Shown in pieces: positions 21,742 through 34,637 of a stretch of DNA of 64,000 bases; within the stretch, counting starts at the first letter, position 1; the number at the start of each line of letters is the position of its first letter. Below the pieces are notes generated by a model. It was given only the letters and a program-made list of their open reading frames with translations. It made no database searches and was not told the DNA's origin. A program made the position numbers and the translations under genes. The stretch is from Hydractinia symbiolongicarpus (taxonomy: Eukaryota > Cnidaria > Hydrozoa > Anthoathecata > Hydractiniidae): NCBI RefSeq assembly GCF_029227915.1, contig NC_079881.1, forward strand, positions 28,807,501 through 28,871,500. Reading direction: 5' to 3'.

Positions 21742-24175
21742 ATGAGACTTGTAGTTTTTAAAAATATTTTCATTTGTGATGAGACGCTGAATAAAAGAAG
21801 TTTAATCGCCGGCAAACAAAAACCCGCGATTTCTCGTAAATCCCGTGCTTGGTCCGTATAGTCAAAAGTATACAAAGAAAGTACCCAGGGAGTAAACTCA
21901 TTTCCCGAACGATTTTTTAAATTATTTTTCACCACTAAAACGCATGAGACTTGCAGTCTTCAAATTTGTTTTCATTTTTGATGAGACGCTGAATAAAAGA
22001 GGTTTAAACGCCGACAAATGAAAACCTGCGATTTCCCGTAAATCCCGGACTCGGCCTGTAAAGTCAAAAGTATACAAAGAAAGTACCCAGGGTGTAAACT
22101 CATTTCCCGAACGATTTTTTAAATTATCTTTTCACCACTAAAACGCATGAGACTTGTAGTTTTCAAAAATGTTTTCATTTTTGATGAGACGCTGAATAAA
22201 AGAAGTTTAATCGCCGGCAAACGAAAACCTGCGATTTCCCGTTAATCCCGGACTCGGCCCGTATAGTCAAAAGTATACAAAGAAAGTACCCAGGGTGTAA
22301 ACTCATTTCCCGAACGATTTTTTAAGTTATCTTTTCACCATTAAAACGCATGAGACTTGTAGTTTTCAAAAAAGTTTTCATTTCTGATGAGACGCTGAAT
22401 AAAAGAAGTTTAATCGCCGGCAAACGAAAACCCGCCATTTCCCGTAAAACCCGGACTCGGCCCGTATAATCAAAAGCATACAAAGAAAGTACCCAGGGAG
22501 TAAACTCATTTCCCGAACGATTTTTTAAATTATTTTTTCATCACTAAAACGCATGAGACTTGTAGTTTTCAAAAAAATTTTCATTTTTGATGAGACGCTG
22601 AATAAAAGAAGTTTAATCGCCGGCAAACGAAAACCCGCGATTTCCCGTAAATCCCGGGCTTGGCCCGTATAGTCGAATGTATACAAAGAAAGTACCCTGT
22701 GAGTAAACTCATTTCCAGAACGATTTTTTAAATTATATTTTCACCACTAAAACGCATGAGACTTGTAGTTTTTAAAAATGTTTTCATTTTTGATGAGACG
22801 CTGAATAAAAGAAGTTTAATCGCCGGCAAACGAAAACACGCAACTTCCCGTAAATCCCGGACTCGGCCCGTATAGTCAAAAGTATACAAAGAAAGTACCC
22901 AGGGAGGAAACTCATTTCCTAACGATTTTTTGAATTATTTTTTCACCACTATAACGCATGAGACTTGTAGTTTTAAGAAATGTTTTCATTTTTGATGAGA
23001 CGCTTAATGAAAGTGGTTTAATCGCCGGCAAACGAAAACCCGCAATTTCCCGTAAATCCCGGGCTTGGCCCGTATAGTCGAATGTATACAAAGAAAGTAC
23101 CCTGTGAGTAAACTCATTTCCAAAACGATTTTTTAAATTATCTTTTCACCACTAAAACGCATGAGACTTTTCGTTTTCAAAAATGTTTTCATTTTTGATG
23201 AGACACTGAATAAAAGAGGATTAATCGCCGGCAAACGAAAACCCGCAATTTACCGTAAATCCCGGGCTTGGCCCGTATAGTCGAATGTATACAAAGAAAG
23301 TACCCTGTGAGTAAACTCATTTCCCGAACGATTTTTTATATTATTTTTTCACTACTAAAACGCATGAGAATTGTAGTTTTTAAAAATGTTTTCATTTTTG
23401 CTGAGACGCTTAATGAAAGAGGTTTAATCGCCGGCAAACGAAAACCCGCGATTTCCCGTAAATCCCAGGCTTAGCCCGTATAGTCGAATGTATACAAAGA
23501 AAGTACCCTGTGAGTAAACTCATTTCCAGAACGATTTTTTAAATTATTTTTTCACCACTGAAACGCATGAGACTTGTAGTTTTCAGAAATGTTTTCATTT
23601 TTGATGAGACGCTTAATGAAAGTGGTTTAATCGCCGGCAAACGAAAACCCGCGATTTCCCGTAAATCCCGGGCTTGGCCCGTATAGTCGAATGTATACAA
23701 AGAAAGTACCCTGTGAGTAAACTCATTTCCAAAACGATTTTTTAAATTATCTTTTCACCACTAAAACGCATGAGACTTTTAGTTTCCAAAAATGTTTTCA
23801 TTTTTGATGAGACACTGAATAAAAGAAGTTTAATCGCCGGCAAACGAAAACCCGCCGTTTCCCGTAAATCCCGGGCTTGGCCCGTATAGTCAAAAGAATA
23901 CAAAGAAAGTACCCAGGGAGTAAACTCATTTCCCGAACGATTTTTTATATTATTTTTTCACCACTGAAGCGCATGAGACTTGTAGTTTTTAAAAATGTTT
24001 TCATTTTTGATGGGACGCTGGATAAAAGAAGTTTAATCGCAAGCAAACGAAAACCCGTGATTTCCCGTAAATCCCGGACTCGGTCCGTGTAGTCAAAAGT
24101 ATACAAAGAAAGTACCCAGAGAGTAAACTCATTGTCCGAACGATTTTTTAAATTATTTTTTCACCACTAAAACGC
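21134..24175 (+). repeat. 15-mer higher-order repeat, copy 1 (3042 bp)
   Basis: Anchored on gtagtcttcaaacttg at 21134, which recurs at 24176 and 27219. Marks in order are cgagtgtagtcg with gaaattaccc, tttgtgatgag, cgccgacaaatg, cccgttaatccc, gcatacaaag, gaaaacacgcaac, cagggaggaaac, tttgctgagacg and gcaagcaaacg. It differs from copies 2 and 3 by a small number of substitutions, so it separated earlier from them. Confidence 0.85.
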
Positions 24176-27100
24176 ATGAGACTTGTAGTCTTCAAACTTG
24201 TTTTCATTTTTGATGAGACGCTGAATAAAAGAAGTTTAAACGCCGGCAAACGAAAACCTGCGATTTCCCGTAAATCCCAGACTCGGCCTGTAAAGTCAAA
24301 AGTATACAAAGAAAGTACCCAGGGTGTAAACTCATTTCCCGAACGATTTTTTAAATTATTTCTTCACCACTAAAGCGCATGAGACTTGTAGTTTTTAAAA
24401 ATGTTTTCATTTTTGATGAGACACTGAATAAAAGAAGTTTAATCGCCGGCAAACGAAAACCCGCCATTTCCCGTAAATCCCGGACTCAGCCCGTATAGTC
24501 AAAAGTATACAAAGAAAGTACCCAGGTAGTAAACTCATTTCCCGAACGATTTTTTAAATTATTTTTTCACCACTAAAACGCATGAGACATGTAGTTTTCA
24601 AAAATGTTTTCATTTTTGATGAGACGCTTAATGAAAGAGGTTTAATCGCCGGCAAACGAAAACCAGCGATTTCCCCTAAATCCCGGGCTTGGCGAGTGTA
24701 GTCGAATGTATACAAAGAAATTACCCAGGGAGTAAAATCATTTCCCGAAGGATTTTTTAAATTTTTTTTCACCACTAAAACGCATGAGACTTGTAGTTTT
24801 TAAAAATATTTTCATTTGTGATGAGACGCTGAATAAAAGAAGTTTAATCGCCGGCAAACGAAAACCCGCGATTTCTCGTAAATCCCGTGATTGGCCCGTA
24901 TAGTCAAAAGTATACAAAGAAAGTACCCAGGGAGTAAACTCATTTCCCGAACGATTTTTTAAATTATTTTTTCACCACTAAAACGCATGAGACTTGCAGT
25001 CTTCAAACTTGTTTTCATTTTTGATGAGACGCTGAATAAAAGAGGTTTAAACGCCGACAAATGAAAACCTGCGATTTCCCGTAAATCCCGGACTCGGCCT
25101 GTAAAGTCAAAAGTATTCAAAGAAAGTACCCAGGGTGTAAACTCATTTCCCGAACGATTTTTTAAATTATCTTTTCACCACTAAAACGCATGAGACTTGT
25201 AGTTTTCAAAAATGTTTTCATTTTTGATGAGACGCTGAATAAAAGAAGTTTAATCGCCGGCAAACGAAAACCTGCGATTTCCCGTTAATCCCGGACTCGG
25301 CCCGTATAGTCAAAAGTATACAAAGAAAGTACCCAGGGTGTAAAATCATTTCCCGAACGATTTTTTGAGTTATCTTTCCACCATTAAAACGCATGAGACT
25401 TGTAGTTTTCAAAAAAGTTTTCATTTTTGATGAGACGCTGAATAAAAGAAGTTTAATCGCCGGCAAACGAAAACCCGCCATTTCCCGTAAAACCCGGACT
25501 CGGCCCGTATAATCAAAAGCATACAAAGAGAGTACCCAGGGAGTAAACTCATTTCCCGAACGATTTTTTAAATTATTTTTTCATCACTAAAACGCATGAG
25601 ACTTGTAGTTTTCAAAAATTTTTTCATTTTTGATGAGACGCTGAATAAAAGAAGTTTAATCGCCGGCAAACGAAAACCCGCGATTTCCCGTAAATCCCGG
25701 GCTTGGCCCGTATAGTCGAATGTATACAAAGAAAGTACCCTGTGAGTAAACTCATTTCCAGAACGATTTTTTAAATTATATTTTCACCACTAAAACGCAT
25801 GAGACTTGTAGTTTTTAAAAATGTTTTCATTTTTGATGAGACGCTGAATAAAAGAAGTTTAATCGCCGGCAAACGAAAACACGCAACTTCCCGTAAATCC
25901 CGGACTCGGCCCGTATAGTCAAAAGTATACAAAGAAAGTACCCAGGGAGGAAACTCATTTCCTAACGATTTTTTGAATTATTTTTTCACCACTATAACGC
26001 ATGAGACTTGTAGTTTTAAGAAATGTTTTCATTTTTGATGAGACGCTTAATGAAAGTGGTTTAATCGCCGGCAAACGAAAACCCGCAATTTCCCGTAAAT
26101 CCCGGGCTTGGCCCGTATAGTCGAATGTATACAAAGAAAGTACCCTGTGAGTAAACTCATTTCCAAAACGATTTTTTAAATTATCTTTTCACCACTAAAA
26201 CGCATGAGACTTTTCGTTTTCAAAAATGTTTTCATTTTTGATGAGACACTGAATAAAAGAGGTTTAATCGCCGGCAAACGAAAACCCGCAATTTACCGTA
26301 AATCCCGGGCTTGGCCCGTATAGTCGAATGTATACAAAGAAAGTACCCTGTGAGTAAACTCATTTCCCGAACGATTTTTTATATTATTTTTTCACTACTA
26401 AAACGCATGAGAATTGTAGTTTTTAAAAATGTTTTCATTTTTGCTGAGACGCTTAATGAAAGAGGTTTAATCGCCGGCAAACGAAAACCCGCGATTTCCC
26501 GTAAATCCCAGGCTTAGCCCGTATAGTCGAATGTATACAAAGAAAGTACCCTGTGAGTAAACTCATTTCCAGAACGATTTTTTAAATTATTTTTTCACCA
26601 CTGAAACGCATGAGACTTGTAGTTTTCAGAAATGTTTTCATTTTTGATGAGACGCTTAATGAAAGTGGTTTAATCGCCGGCAAACGAAAACCCGCGATTT
26701 CCCGTAAATCCCGGGCTTGGCCCGTATAGTCGAATGTATACAAAGAAAGTACCCTGTGAGTAAACTCATTTCCAAAACGATTTTTTAAATTATCTTTTCA
26801 CCACTAAAACGCATGAGACTTTTAGTTTCCAAAAATGTTTTCATTTTTGATGAGACACTGAATAAAAGAAGTTTAATCGCCGGCAAACGAAAACCCGCCG
26901 TTTCCCGTAAATCCCGGGCTTGGCCCGTATAGTCAAAAGAATACAAAGAAAGTACCCAGGGAGTAAACTCATTTCCCGAACGATTTTTTATATTATTTTT
27001 TCACCACTGAAGCGCATGAGACTTGTAGTTTTTAAAAATGTTTTCATTTTTGATGGGACGCTGGATAAAAGAAGTTTAATCGCAAGCAAACGAAAACCCG

Positions 27101-27218
27101 TGATTTCCCGTAAATCCCGGACTCGGTCCGTGTAGTCAAAAGTATACAAAGAAAGTACCCAGAGAGTAAACTCATTGTCCGAACGATTTTTTAAATTATT
27201 TTTTCACCACTAAAACGC
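24176..27218 (+). repeat. 15-mer higher-order repeat, copy 2 (3043 bp)
   Basis: Same monomer order as copy 1. Differences shared with copy 3 but not copy 1 include aaattatttcttc, cccaggtagt, cccgaaggat, cccgtgattgg, agtattcaaag and tacaaagagag. Copies 2 and 3 are therefore the more recent pair. Confidence 0.88.
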
Positions 27219-30200
27219 ATGAGACTTGTAGTCTTCAAACTTGTTTTCATTTTTGATGAGACGCTGAATAAAAGAAGTTTAAACGCCGGCAAACGAAAAC
27301 CTGCGATTTCCCGTAAATCCCAGACTCGGCCTGTAAAGTCAAAAGTATACAAAGAAAGTACCCAGGGTGTAAACTCATTTCCCGAACGATTTTTTAAATT
27401 ATTTCTTCACCACTAAAGCGCATGAGACTTGTAGTTTTTAAAAATGTTTTCATTTTTGATGAGACACTGAATAAAAGAAGTTTAATCGCCGGCAAACGAA
27501 AACCCGCCATTTCCCGTAAATCCCGGACTCAGCCCGTATAGTCAAAAGTATACAAAGAAAGTACCCAGGTAGTAAACTCATTTCCCGAACGATTTTTTAA
27601 ATTATTTTTTCACCACTAAAACGCATGAGACATGTAGTTTTCAAAAATGTTTTCATTTTTGATGAGACGCTTAATGAAAGAGGTTTAATCGCCGGCAAAC
27701 GAAAACCAGCGATTTCCCCTAAATCCCGGGCTTGGCGAGTGTAGTCGAATGTATACAAAGAAATTACCCAGGGAGTAAAATCATTTCCCGAAGGATTTTT
27801 TAAATTTTTTTTCACCACTAAAACGCATGAGACTTGTAGTTTTTAAAAATATTTTCATTTGTGATGAGACGCTGAATAAAAGAAGTTTAATCGCCGGCAA
27901 ACGAAAACCCGCGATTTCTCGTAAATCCCGTGATTGGCCCGTATAGTCAAAAGTATACAAAGAAAGTACCCAGGGAGTAAACTCATTTCCCGAACGATTT
28001 TTTAAATTATTTTTTCACCACTAAAACGCATGAGACTTGCAGTCTTCAAACTTGTTTTCATTTTTGATGAGACGCTGAATAAAAGAGGTTTAAACGCCGA
28101 CAAATGAAAACCTGCGATTTCCCGTAAATCCCGGACTCGGCCTGTAAAGTCAAAAGTATTCAAAGAAAGTACCCAGGGTGTAAACTCATTTCCCGAACGA
28201 TTTTTTAAATTATCTTTTCACCACTAAAACGCATGAGACTTGTAGTTTTCAAAAATGTTTTCATTTTTGATGAGACGCTGAATAAAAGAAGTTTAATCGC
28301 CGGCAAACGAAAACCTGCGATTTCCCGTTAATCCCGGACTCGGCCCGTATAGTCAAAAGTATACAAAGAAAGTACCCAGGGTGTAAAATCATTTCCCGAA
28401 CGATTTTTTGAGTTATCTTTCCACCATTAAAACGCATGAGACTTGTAGTTTTCAAAAAAGTTTTCATTTTTGATGAGACGCTGAATAAAAGAAGTTTAAT
28501 CGCCGGCAAACGAAAACCCGCCATTTCCCGTAAAACCCGGACTCGGCCCGTATAATCAAAAGCATACAAAGAGAGTACCCAGGGAGTAAACTCATTTCCC
28601 GAACGATTTTTTAAATTATTTTTTCATCACTAAAACGCATGAGACTTGTAGTTTTCAAAAATTTTTTCATTTTTGATGAGACGCTGAATAAAAGAAGTTT
28701 AATCGCCGGCAAACGAAAACCCGCGATTTCCCGTAAATCCCGGGCTTGGCCCGCATAGTCGAATGTATACAAAGAAAGTACCCTGTGAGTAAACTCATTT
28801 CCAGAACGATTTTTTAAATTATTTTTTCACCACTAAAACGCATGAGACTTGTAGTTTTTAAAAATGTTTTCATTTTTGATGAGACGCTGAATAAAAGAAG
28901 TTTAATCGCCGGCAAACGAAAACCCGCCATTTCCCGTAAAACCCGGACTCGGCCCGTATAATCAAAAGCATACAAAGAGAGTACCCAGGGAGTAAACTCA
29001 TTTCCCGAACGATTTTTTAAATTATTTTTTCATCACTAAAACGCATGAGACTTGTAGTTTTCAAAAATTTTTTCATTTTTGATGAGACGCTGAATAAAAG
29101 AAGTTTAATCGCCGGCAAACGAAAACCCGCGATTTCCCGTAAATCCCGGGCTTGGCCCGCATAGTCGAATGTATACAAAGAAAGTACCCTGTGAGTAAAC
29201 TCATTTCCAGAACGATTTTTTAAATTATTTTTTCACCACTAAAACGCATGAGACTTGTAGTTTTTAAAAATGTTTTCATTTTTGATGAGACGCTGAATAA
29301 AAGAAGTTTAATCGCCGGCAAACGAAAACACGCAACTTCCCGTAAATCCCGGACTCGGCCCGTATAGTCAAAAGTATACAAAGAAAGTACCCAGGGAGGA
29401 AACTCATTTCCTAACGATTTTTTGAATTATTTTTTCACCACTAAAACGCATGAGACTTGTAGTTTTCAAAAATGTTTTCATTTTTGATGAGACGCTGAAT
29501 AAAAGAAGTTTAATCGCCGGCAAACGAAAACCTGCGATTTCCCGTTAATCCCGGACTCGGCCCGTATAGTCAAAAGTATACAAAGAAAGTACCCAGGGTG
29601 TAAAATCATTTCCCGAACGATTTTTTGAGTTATCTTTCCACCATTAAAACGCATGAGACTTGTAGTTTTCAAAAAAGTTTTCATTTTTGATGAGACGCTG
29701 AATAAAAGAAGTTTAATCGCCGGCAAACGAAAACCCGCCATTTCCCGTAAAACCCGGACTCGGCCCGTATAATCAAAAGCATACAAAGAGAGTACCCAGG
29801 GAGTAAACTCATTTCCCGAACGATTTTTTAAATTATTTTTTCATCACTAAAACGCATGAGACTTGTAGTTTTCAAAAATTTTTTCATTTTTGATGAGACG
29901 CTGAATAAAAGAAGTTTAATCGCCGGCAAACGAAAACCCGCGATTTCCCGTAAATCCCGGGCTTGGCCCGCATAGTCGAATGTATACAAAGAAAGTACCC
30001 TGTGAGTAAACTCATTTCCAGAACGATTTTTTAAATTATTTTTTCACCACTAAAACGCATGAGACTTGTAGTTTTTAAAAATGTTTTCATTTTTGATGAG
30101 ACGCTGAATAAAAGAAGTTTAATCGCCGGCAAACGAAAACCCGCCATTTCCCGTAAAACCCGGACTCGGCCCGTATAATCAAAAGCATACAAAGAGAGTA

Positions 30201-31884
30201 CCCAGGGAGTAAACTCATTTCCCGAACGATTTTTTAAATTATTTTTTCATCACTAAAACGCATGAGACTTGTAGTTTTCAAAAATTTTTTCATTTTTGAT
30301 GAGACGCTGAATAAAAGAAGTTTAATCGCCGGCAAACGAAAACCCGCGATTTCCCGTAAATCCCGGGCTTGGCCCGCATAGTCGAATGTATACAAAGAAA
30401 GTACCCTGTGAGTAAACTCATTTCCAGAACGATTTTTTAAATTATTTTTTCACCACTAAAACGCATGAGACTTGTAGTTTTTAAAAATGTTTTCATTTTT
30501 GATGAGACGCTGAATAAAAGAAGTTTAATCGCCGGCAAACGAAAACACGCAACTTCCCGTAAATCCCGGACTCGGCCCGTATAGTCAAAAGTATACAAAG
30601 AAAGTACCCAGGGAGGAAACTCATTTCCTAACGATTTTTTGAATTATTTTTTCACCACTAAAACGCATGAGACTTGTAGTTTTTAGAAATGTTTTCATTT
30701 TTGATGAGACGCTTAATGAAAGTGGTTTAATCGCCGGCAAACGAAAACCCGCAATTTAACGTAAATCCCGGGCTTGGCCCGTATAGTCGAATGTATACAA
30801 AGAAAGTACCCTGTGAGTAAACTCATTTCAAAAGCGATTTTTTAAATTATCTTTTCACCACTAAAACACATGAGACTTTTCGTTTTCAAAAATGTTTTCA
30901 TTTTTGATGAGACACTGAATAAAAGAGGTTTAATCGCCGGCAAACGAAAACCCGCAATTTCCCGTAAATCCCGGGCTTGGCCCGTATAGTCGAATGTATA
31001 CAAAGAAAGTACCCTGTGAGTAAACTCATTTCCCGAACGATTTTTTATATTATTTTTTCACTACTAAAACGCATGAGAATTGTAGTTTTTAAAAATGTTT
31101 TCATTTTTGCTGAGACGCTTAATGAAAGAGGTTTAATCGCCGGCAAACGAAAACCCGCGATTTCCCGTAAATCCCAGGCTTAGCTCGTATAGTCGAATGT
31201 ATACAAAGAAAGTACCCTGTGAGTAAACTCAATTCCAGAACGATTTTTTAAATTATTTTTTCACCACTGAAACGCATGAGACTTGTAGTTTTCCGAAATG
31301 TTTTCATTTTTGATGAGACGCTTAATGAAAGTGGTTTAATCGCCGGCAAACGAAAACCCGCGATTTCCCGTAAATCCCGGGCTTGGCCCGTATAGTCGAA
31401 TGTATACAAAGAAAGTACCCTGTGAGTAAACTCATTTCCAAAACGATTTTTTAAATTATCTTTTCACCACTAAAACGCATGAGACTTTTAGTTTCCAAAA
31501 ATGTTTTCATTTTTGATGAGACACTGAATAAAAGAAGTTTAATCGCCGGCAAACGAAAACCCGCCGTTTCCCGTAAATCCCGGGCTTGGCCCGTATAGTC
31601 AAAAGAATACAAAGAAAGTACCCAGGGAGTAAACTCATTTCCCGAACGATTTTTTATATTATTTTTTCACCACTAAAGCGCATGAGACTTGTAGTTTTTA
31701 AAAATGTTTTCATTTTTGATGGGACGCTGAATAAAAGAAGTTTAATCGCAAGCAAACGAAAACCCGTGATTTCCCGTAAATCCCGGACTCGGTCCGTATA
31801 GTCAAAAGTATACAAAGAAAGTACCCAGAGAGTAAACTCATTGTCCGAACGATTTTTTAAATTATTTTTTCACCACTAAAACGC
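27219..31884 (+). repeat. 15-mer higher-order repeat, copy 3, expanded by 8 monomers
   Basis: It follows copy 2 at an offset of 3043 bp to about 28750 and again, at an offset of 4666 bp, from about 30690 to 31880. The 1623-bp excess equals eight monomers and comes from nested 2-mer and 6-mer duplications at 28550-30694. A ggcccgcatag variant marks the expanded part. Past about 31884 the sequence changes to m1-m6 cassette monomers. Confidence 0.82.
28261..30694 (+). repeat. Nested expansion: 6-mer pair, each holding a 2-mer pair
   Basis: 28261-29477 repeats at 29478-30694 (1217 bp, six monomers less one base). Within each copy a 406-bp pair is duplicated: gtataatcaaaagcatac occurs at 28550 and 28956, then at 29767 and 30173. 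The order of events can be read: the 2-mer doubled first, then the 6-mer containing it doubled. The cagggaggaaac monomer with a shortened tttcctaacg closes each copy. Confidence 0.85.
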
Positions 31885-34637
31885 ATGAGACTTCTAGTTT
31901 TTAAAAATGTTTTCATTTTTGATGAGACGCTTAATGAAAGAGGTTTAATCGACGGCAAACGAAAACCCGCGATTTCCCGTAAATCCCGGGCTTGGCCGTA
32001 TAGTCGAATGTATACAAAGAAAGTATCTTGTGAGTAAACTCATTTCCCGAACGATTTTTTATATTATTTTTTCACCACTAAAACGCATGAGAATTGTAGT
32101 TTTCAAAAATGTTTTCATTCTTGATGGGACGCTGAATAAAAGAAGTTTAATCGCCGGCAAACGAAAACCCGCGATTTCCCGTAAATCCCGCACTCGGCCC
32201 GTATAGTCAAAAGTTTACAAAGAAAGTACCCAGGGAGTAAACTCATTTTCCGAACGATTTTTTAAATTATTTTTTCACCACTAAAACGCATGAGACTTGT
32301 AGTTTTCAAAAATGTTTTCATTTTTGATGAGACGCTTAATGAAAGAGGTTTAATCGACGGCAATCGAAAACCAGCGATTTCCTCTAAATCCCAGGCTTGG
32401 CCCGTGTAGTCGAATGTATACAAAGAAAGTACCCAGGAAGTACACTCATTTCCAGAACGATTTTTTAAATTATTTTTTCACCACTAAAACGCATAAGACT
32501 TGTAGTTTTCAATAATGTTTTCATTTGTGAAAAGACGCTGAATAAAAGAAGTTTAAACGCCGGCGAACGAAAACCTGCGATTTCCCGTAAATCCCGGACT
32601 CGGCCCGTATAAACAAAAGTAAACAAAGAAAGTACCCAGGGAGTAAACTCATTTCCCGAGCGATTTTTTAAATTATTTTTTCACCACTAAAAGGCATGAG
32701 ACTTGTAGTTTTCAAAAATGTGTTCATTTTTGATGAGACGCTGAATAAAAGAAGTTTAATCGCCGGAAAACAAAAACCCGCGATTTCCCGTAAATCCCGG
32801 GCTTGGCCCGTATAGTCGAATGTATACAAAGAAAGTACCTTGTGAGTAAACTCATTTCCCGAACGATTTTGGATAATATTTTTTCACCACTAAAACGCAT
32901 GAGAATTGTAGTTTTTAAAAATGTTTTCATTTTTGATGGGACGCTGAATAAAAGAAGTTTAATCGCCGGCAAACGAAAACCCGCGATTTCCCGGAGATCC
33001 CGCACTCGGCCCGTATAGTCAAAAGTTTACAAAGAAAGTACCCAGGGAGTAAACTCATTTTCCGAACGATTTTTTAAATTATTTTTTCACCACTAAAACG
33101 CATGAGACTTGTAGTTTTCAAAAATGTTTTCATTTTTGATGAGACGCTTAATGAAAGAGGTTTAATCGACGGCAATCGAAAACCAGCGATTTCCCCTAAA
33201 TCCCAGGCTTGGCCCGTGTAGTCGAATGTATACAAAGAAAGTACCCAGGAAGTACACTCATTTCCAGAACGATTTTTAAATTATTTTTTCACCACTAAAA
33301 CGCATAAGACTTGTAGTTTTCAATAATGTTTTCATTTGTGAAAAGACGCTGAATAAAAGAAGTTTAAACGCCGGCAAACGAAAACCTGCGATTTCCCGTA
33401 AATCCCGGAATCGGCCCGTATAATCAAAAGTATACAAAGAAAGTACCCAGGGAGTAAACTCACTTCCCGAGCGATTTTATAAATTATTTTTTCATCACTA
33501 AAAGGCATGAGACTTGTAGTTTTTAAAAATGTGTTCATTTTTGATGAGACGCTGAATAAAAGAAGTTTAATCGCTGGAAAACGAAAACCTGCGATTTCCC
33601 GTAAATCCCGGACTCGGCCCGTATAGTCAAAAGTATACAAAGAAAGTACCCATGGTGTAAACTCATTTCCCGAACGATTTTTTAAATTATTTTTTCACCA
33701 CTAAAACGCATGAGACTTGCAGTTTTCAAAAATGTTTTCATTTTTGATGAGACGCTTGATGAAAGAGGTTTAATCGCCGGCAAACGAAAACCCGCGATTT
33801 CCCGTAAATCCCGGGCTTGGCCCTTATAGTCGAATGTATACAAAGAAAGTACCTTGTGAGTAAACTCATTTCCCGAACGATTTTTTATATTATTTTTTCA
33901 CCACTAAAACGCATGAGAATTGTAGTTTTCACAAATATGCTTTCATTTTTGATGGGACGCTGAATAAAAGAAGTTTAATCGCCGGCAAACGAAAACCCGC
34001 GACTTCCCGTAAATCCCGCACTCGGCCCGTATAGTCAAAAGTTTACAAAGAAAGTACCCAGGGAGTAAACTCATTTTCCGAACGATTTTTTAAATTACTT
34101 TTTCACCACTAAAACGCATGAGACTTGTAGTTTTTAAAAATGTTTTCATTTTTGATGAGACGCTTAATGAAAGAGGTTTAATCGACGGCAATCGAAAACC
34201 AGCGATTTCCCCTAAATCCCAGGCTTGGCCCGTGTAGTCGAATGTATACAAAGAAAGTACCCAGGAAGTACACTCATTTCCAGAACGATTTTTTCAATCA
34301 TTTTTTCACCACTAAAACGCATAAGACTTGTAGTTTTCAATAATGTTTTCATTTGTGAAAAGACGCTGAATAAAAGAAGTTTAAACGCCGTCAAACGAAA
34401 ACCTGCGATTTCCCGTAAGTCCCGGACTCGGCCCGTATAATCAAAAGTATACAAAGAAAGTACCCAGGGAGTAAACTCATTTCCCAAGCGATTTTTTAAA
34501 TTATTTTTTCACCACTAAAAGGCATGAGACTTGTAGTTTTTAAAAATGTGTTCATTTTTGATGAGACGCTGAATAAAAGAAGTTTAATCGCCGGAAAACG
34601 AAAACCTGCGATTTCCCGTAAATCCCGGACTCGGCCC
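31796..34637 (+). repeat. Cassette-derived 4- and 5-monomer repeats
   Basis: Reading order is m1 (31796), m2 (31998), m3, m4, m5, then m2 (32810), m3, m4, m5, m6/m1 hybrid, then m2 (33824), m3, m4, m5. Period is 812 bp then 1014 bp. Compared with the 10-kb cassette, m2 has cttgtgag instead of ctctgtgag and m4 has aggaagtacactc and tgaaaagacg. Small indels are commoner here than at 8-20 kb: ttggccgta at 31998, cgattttggataatat near 32866, and aaatatgctttc near 33946. Confidence 0.82.

Noticed and set aside
33332-33640. Minus-strand open frames of 91-102 codons (also at 11640, 25218, 28261, 29478)
   Set aside because: These are satellite read in antisense through one and a half monomers. The same residue strings reappear shifted in other copies and are cut at different points by single-base changes. 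No recognisable protein.
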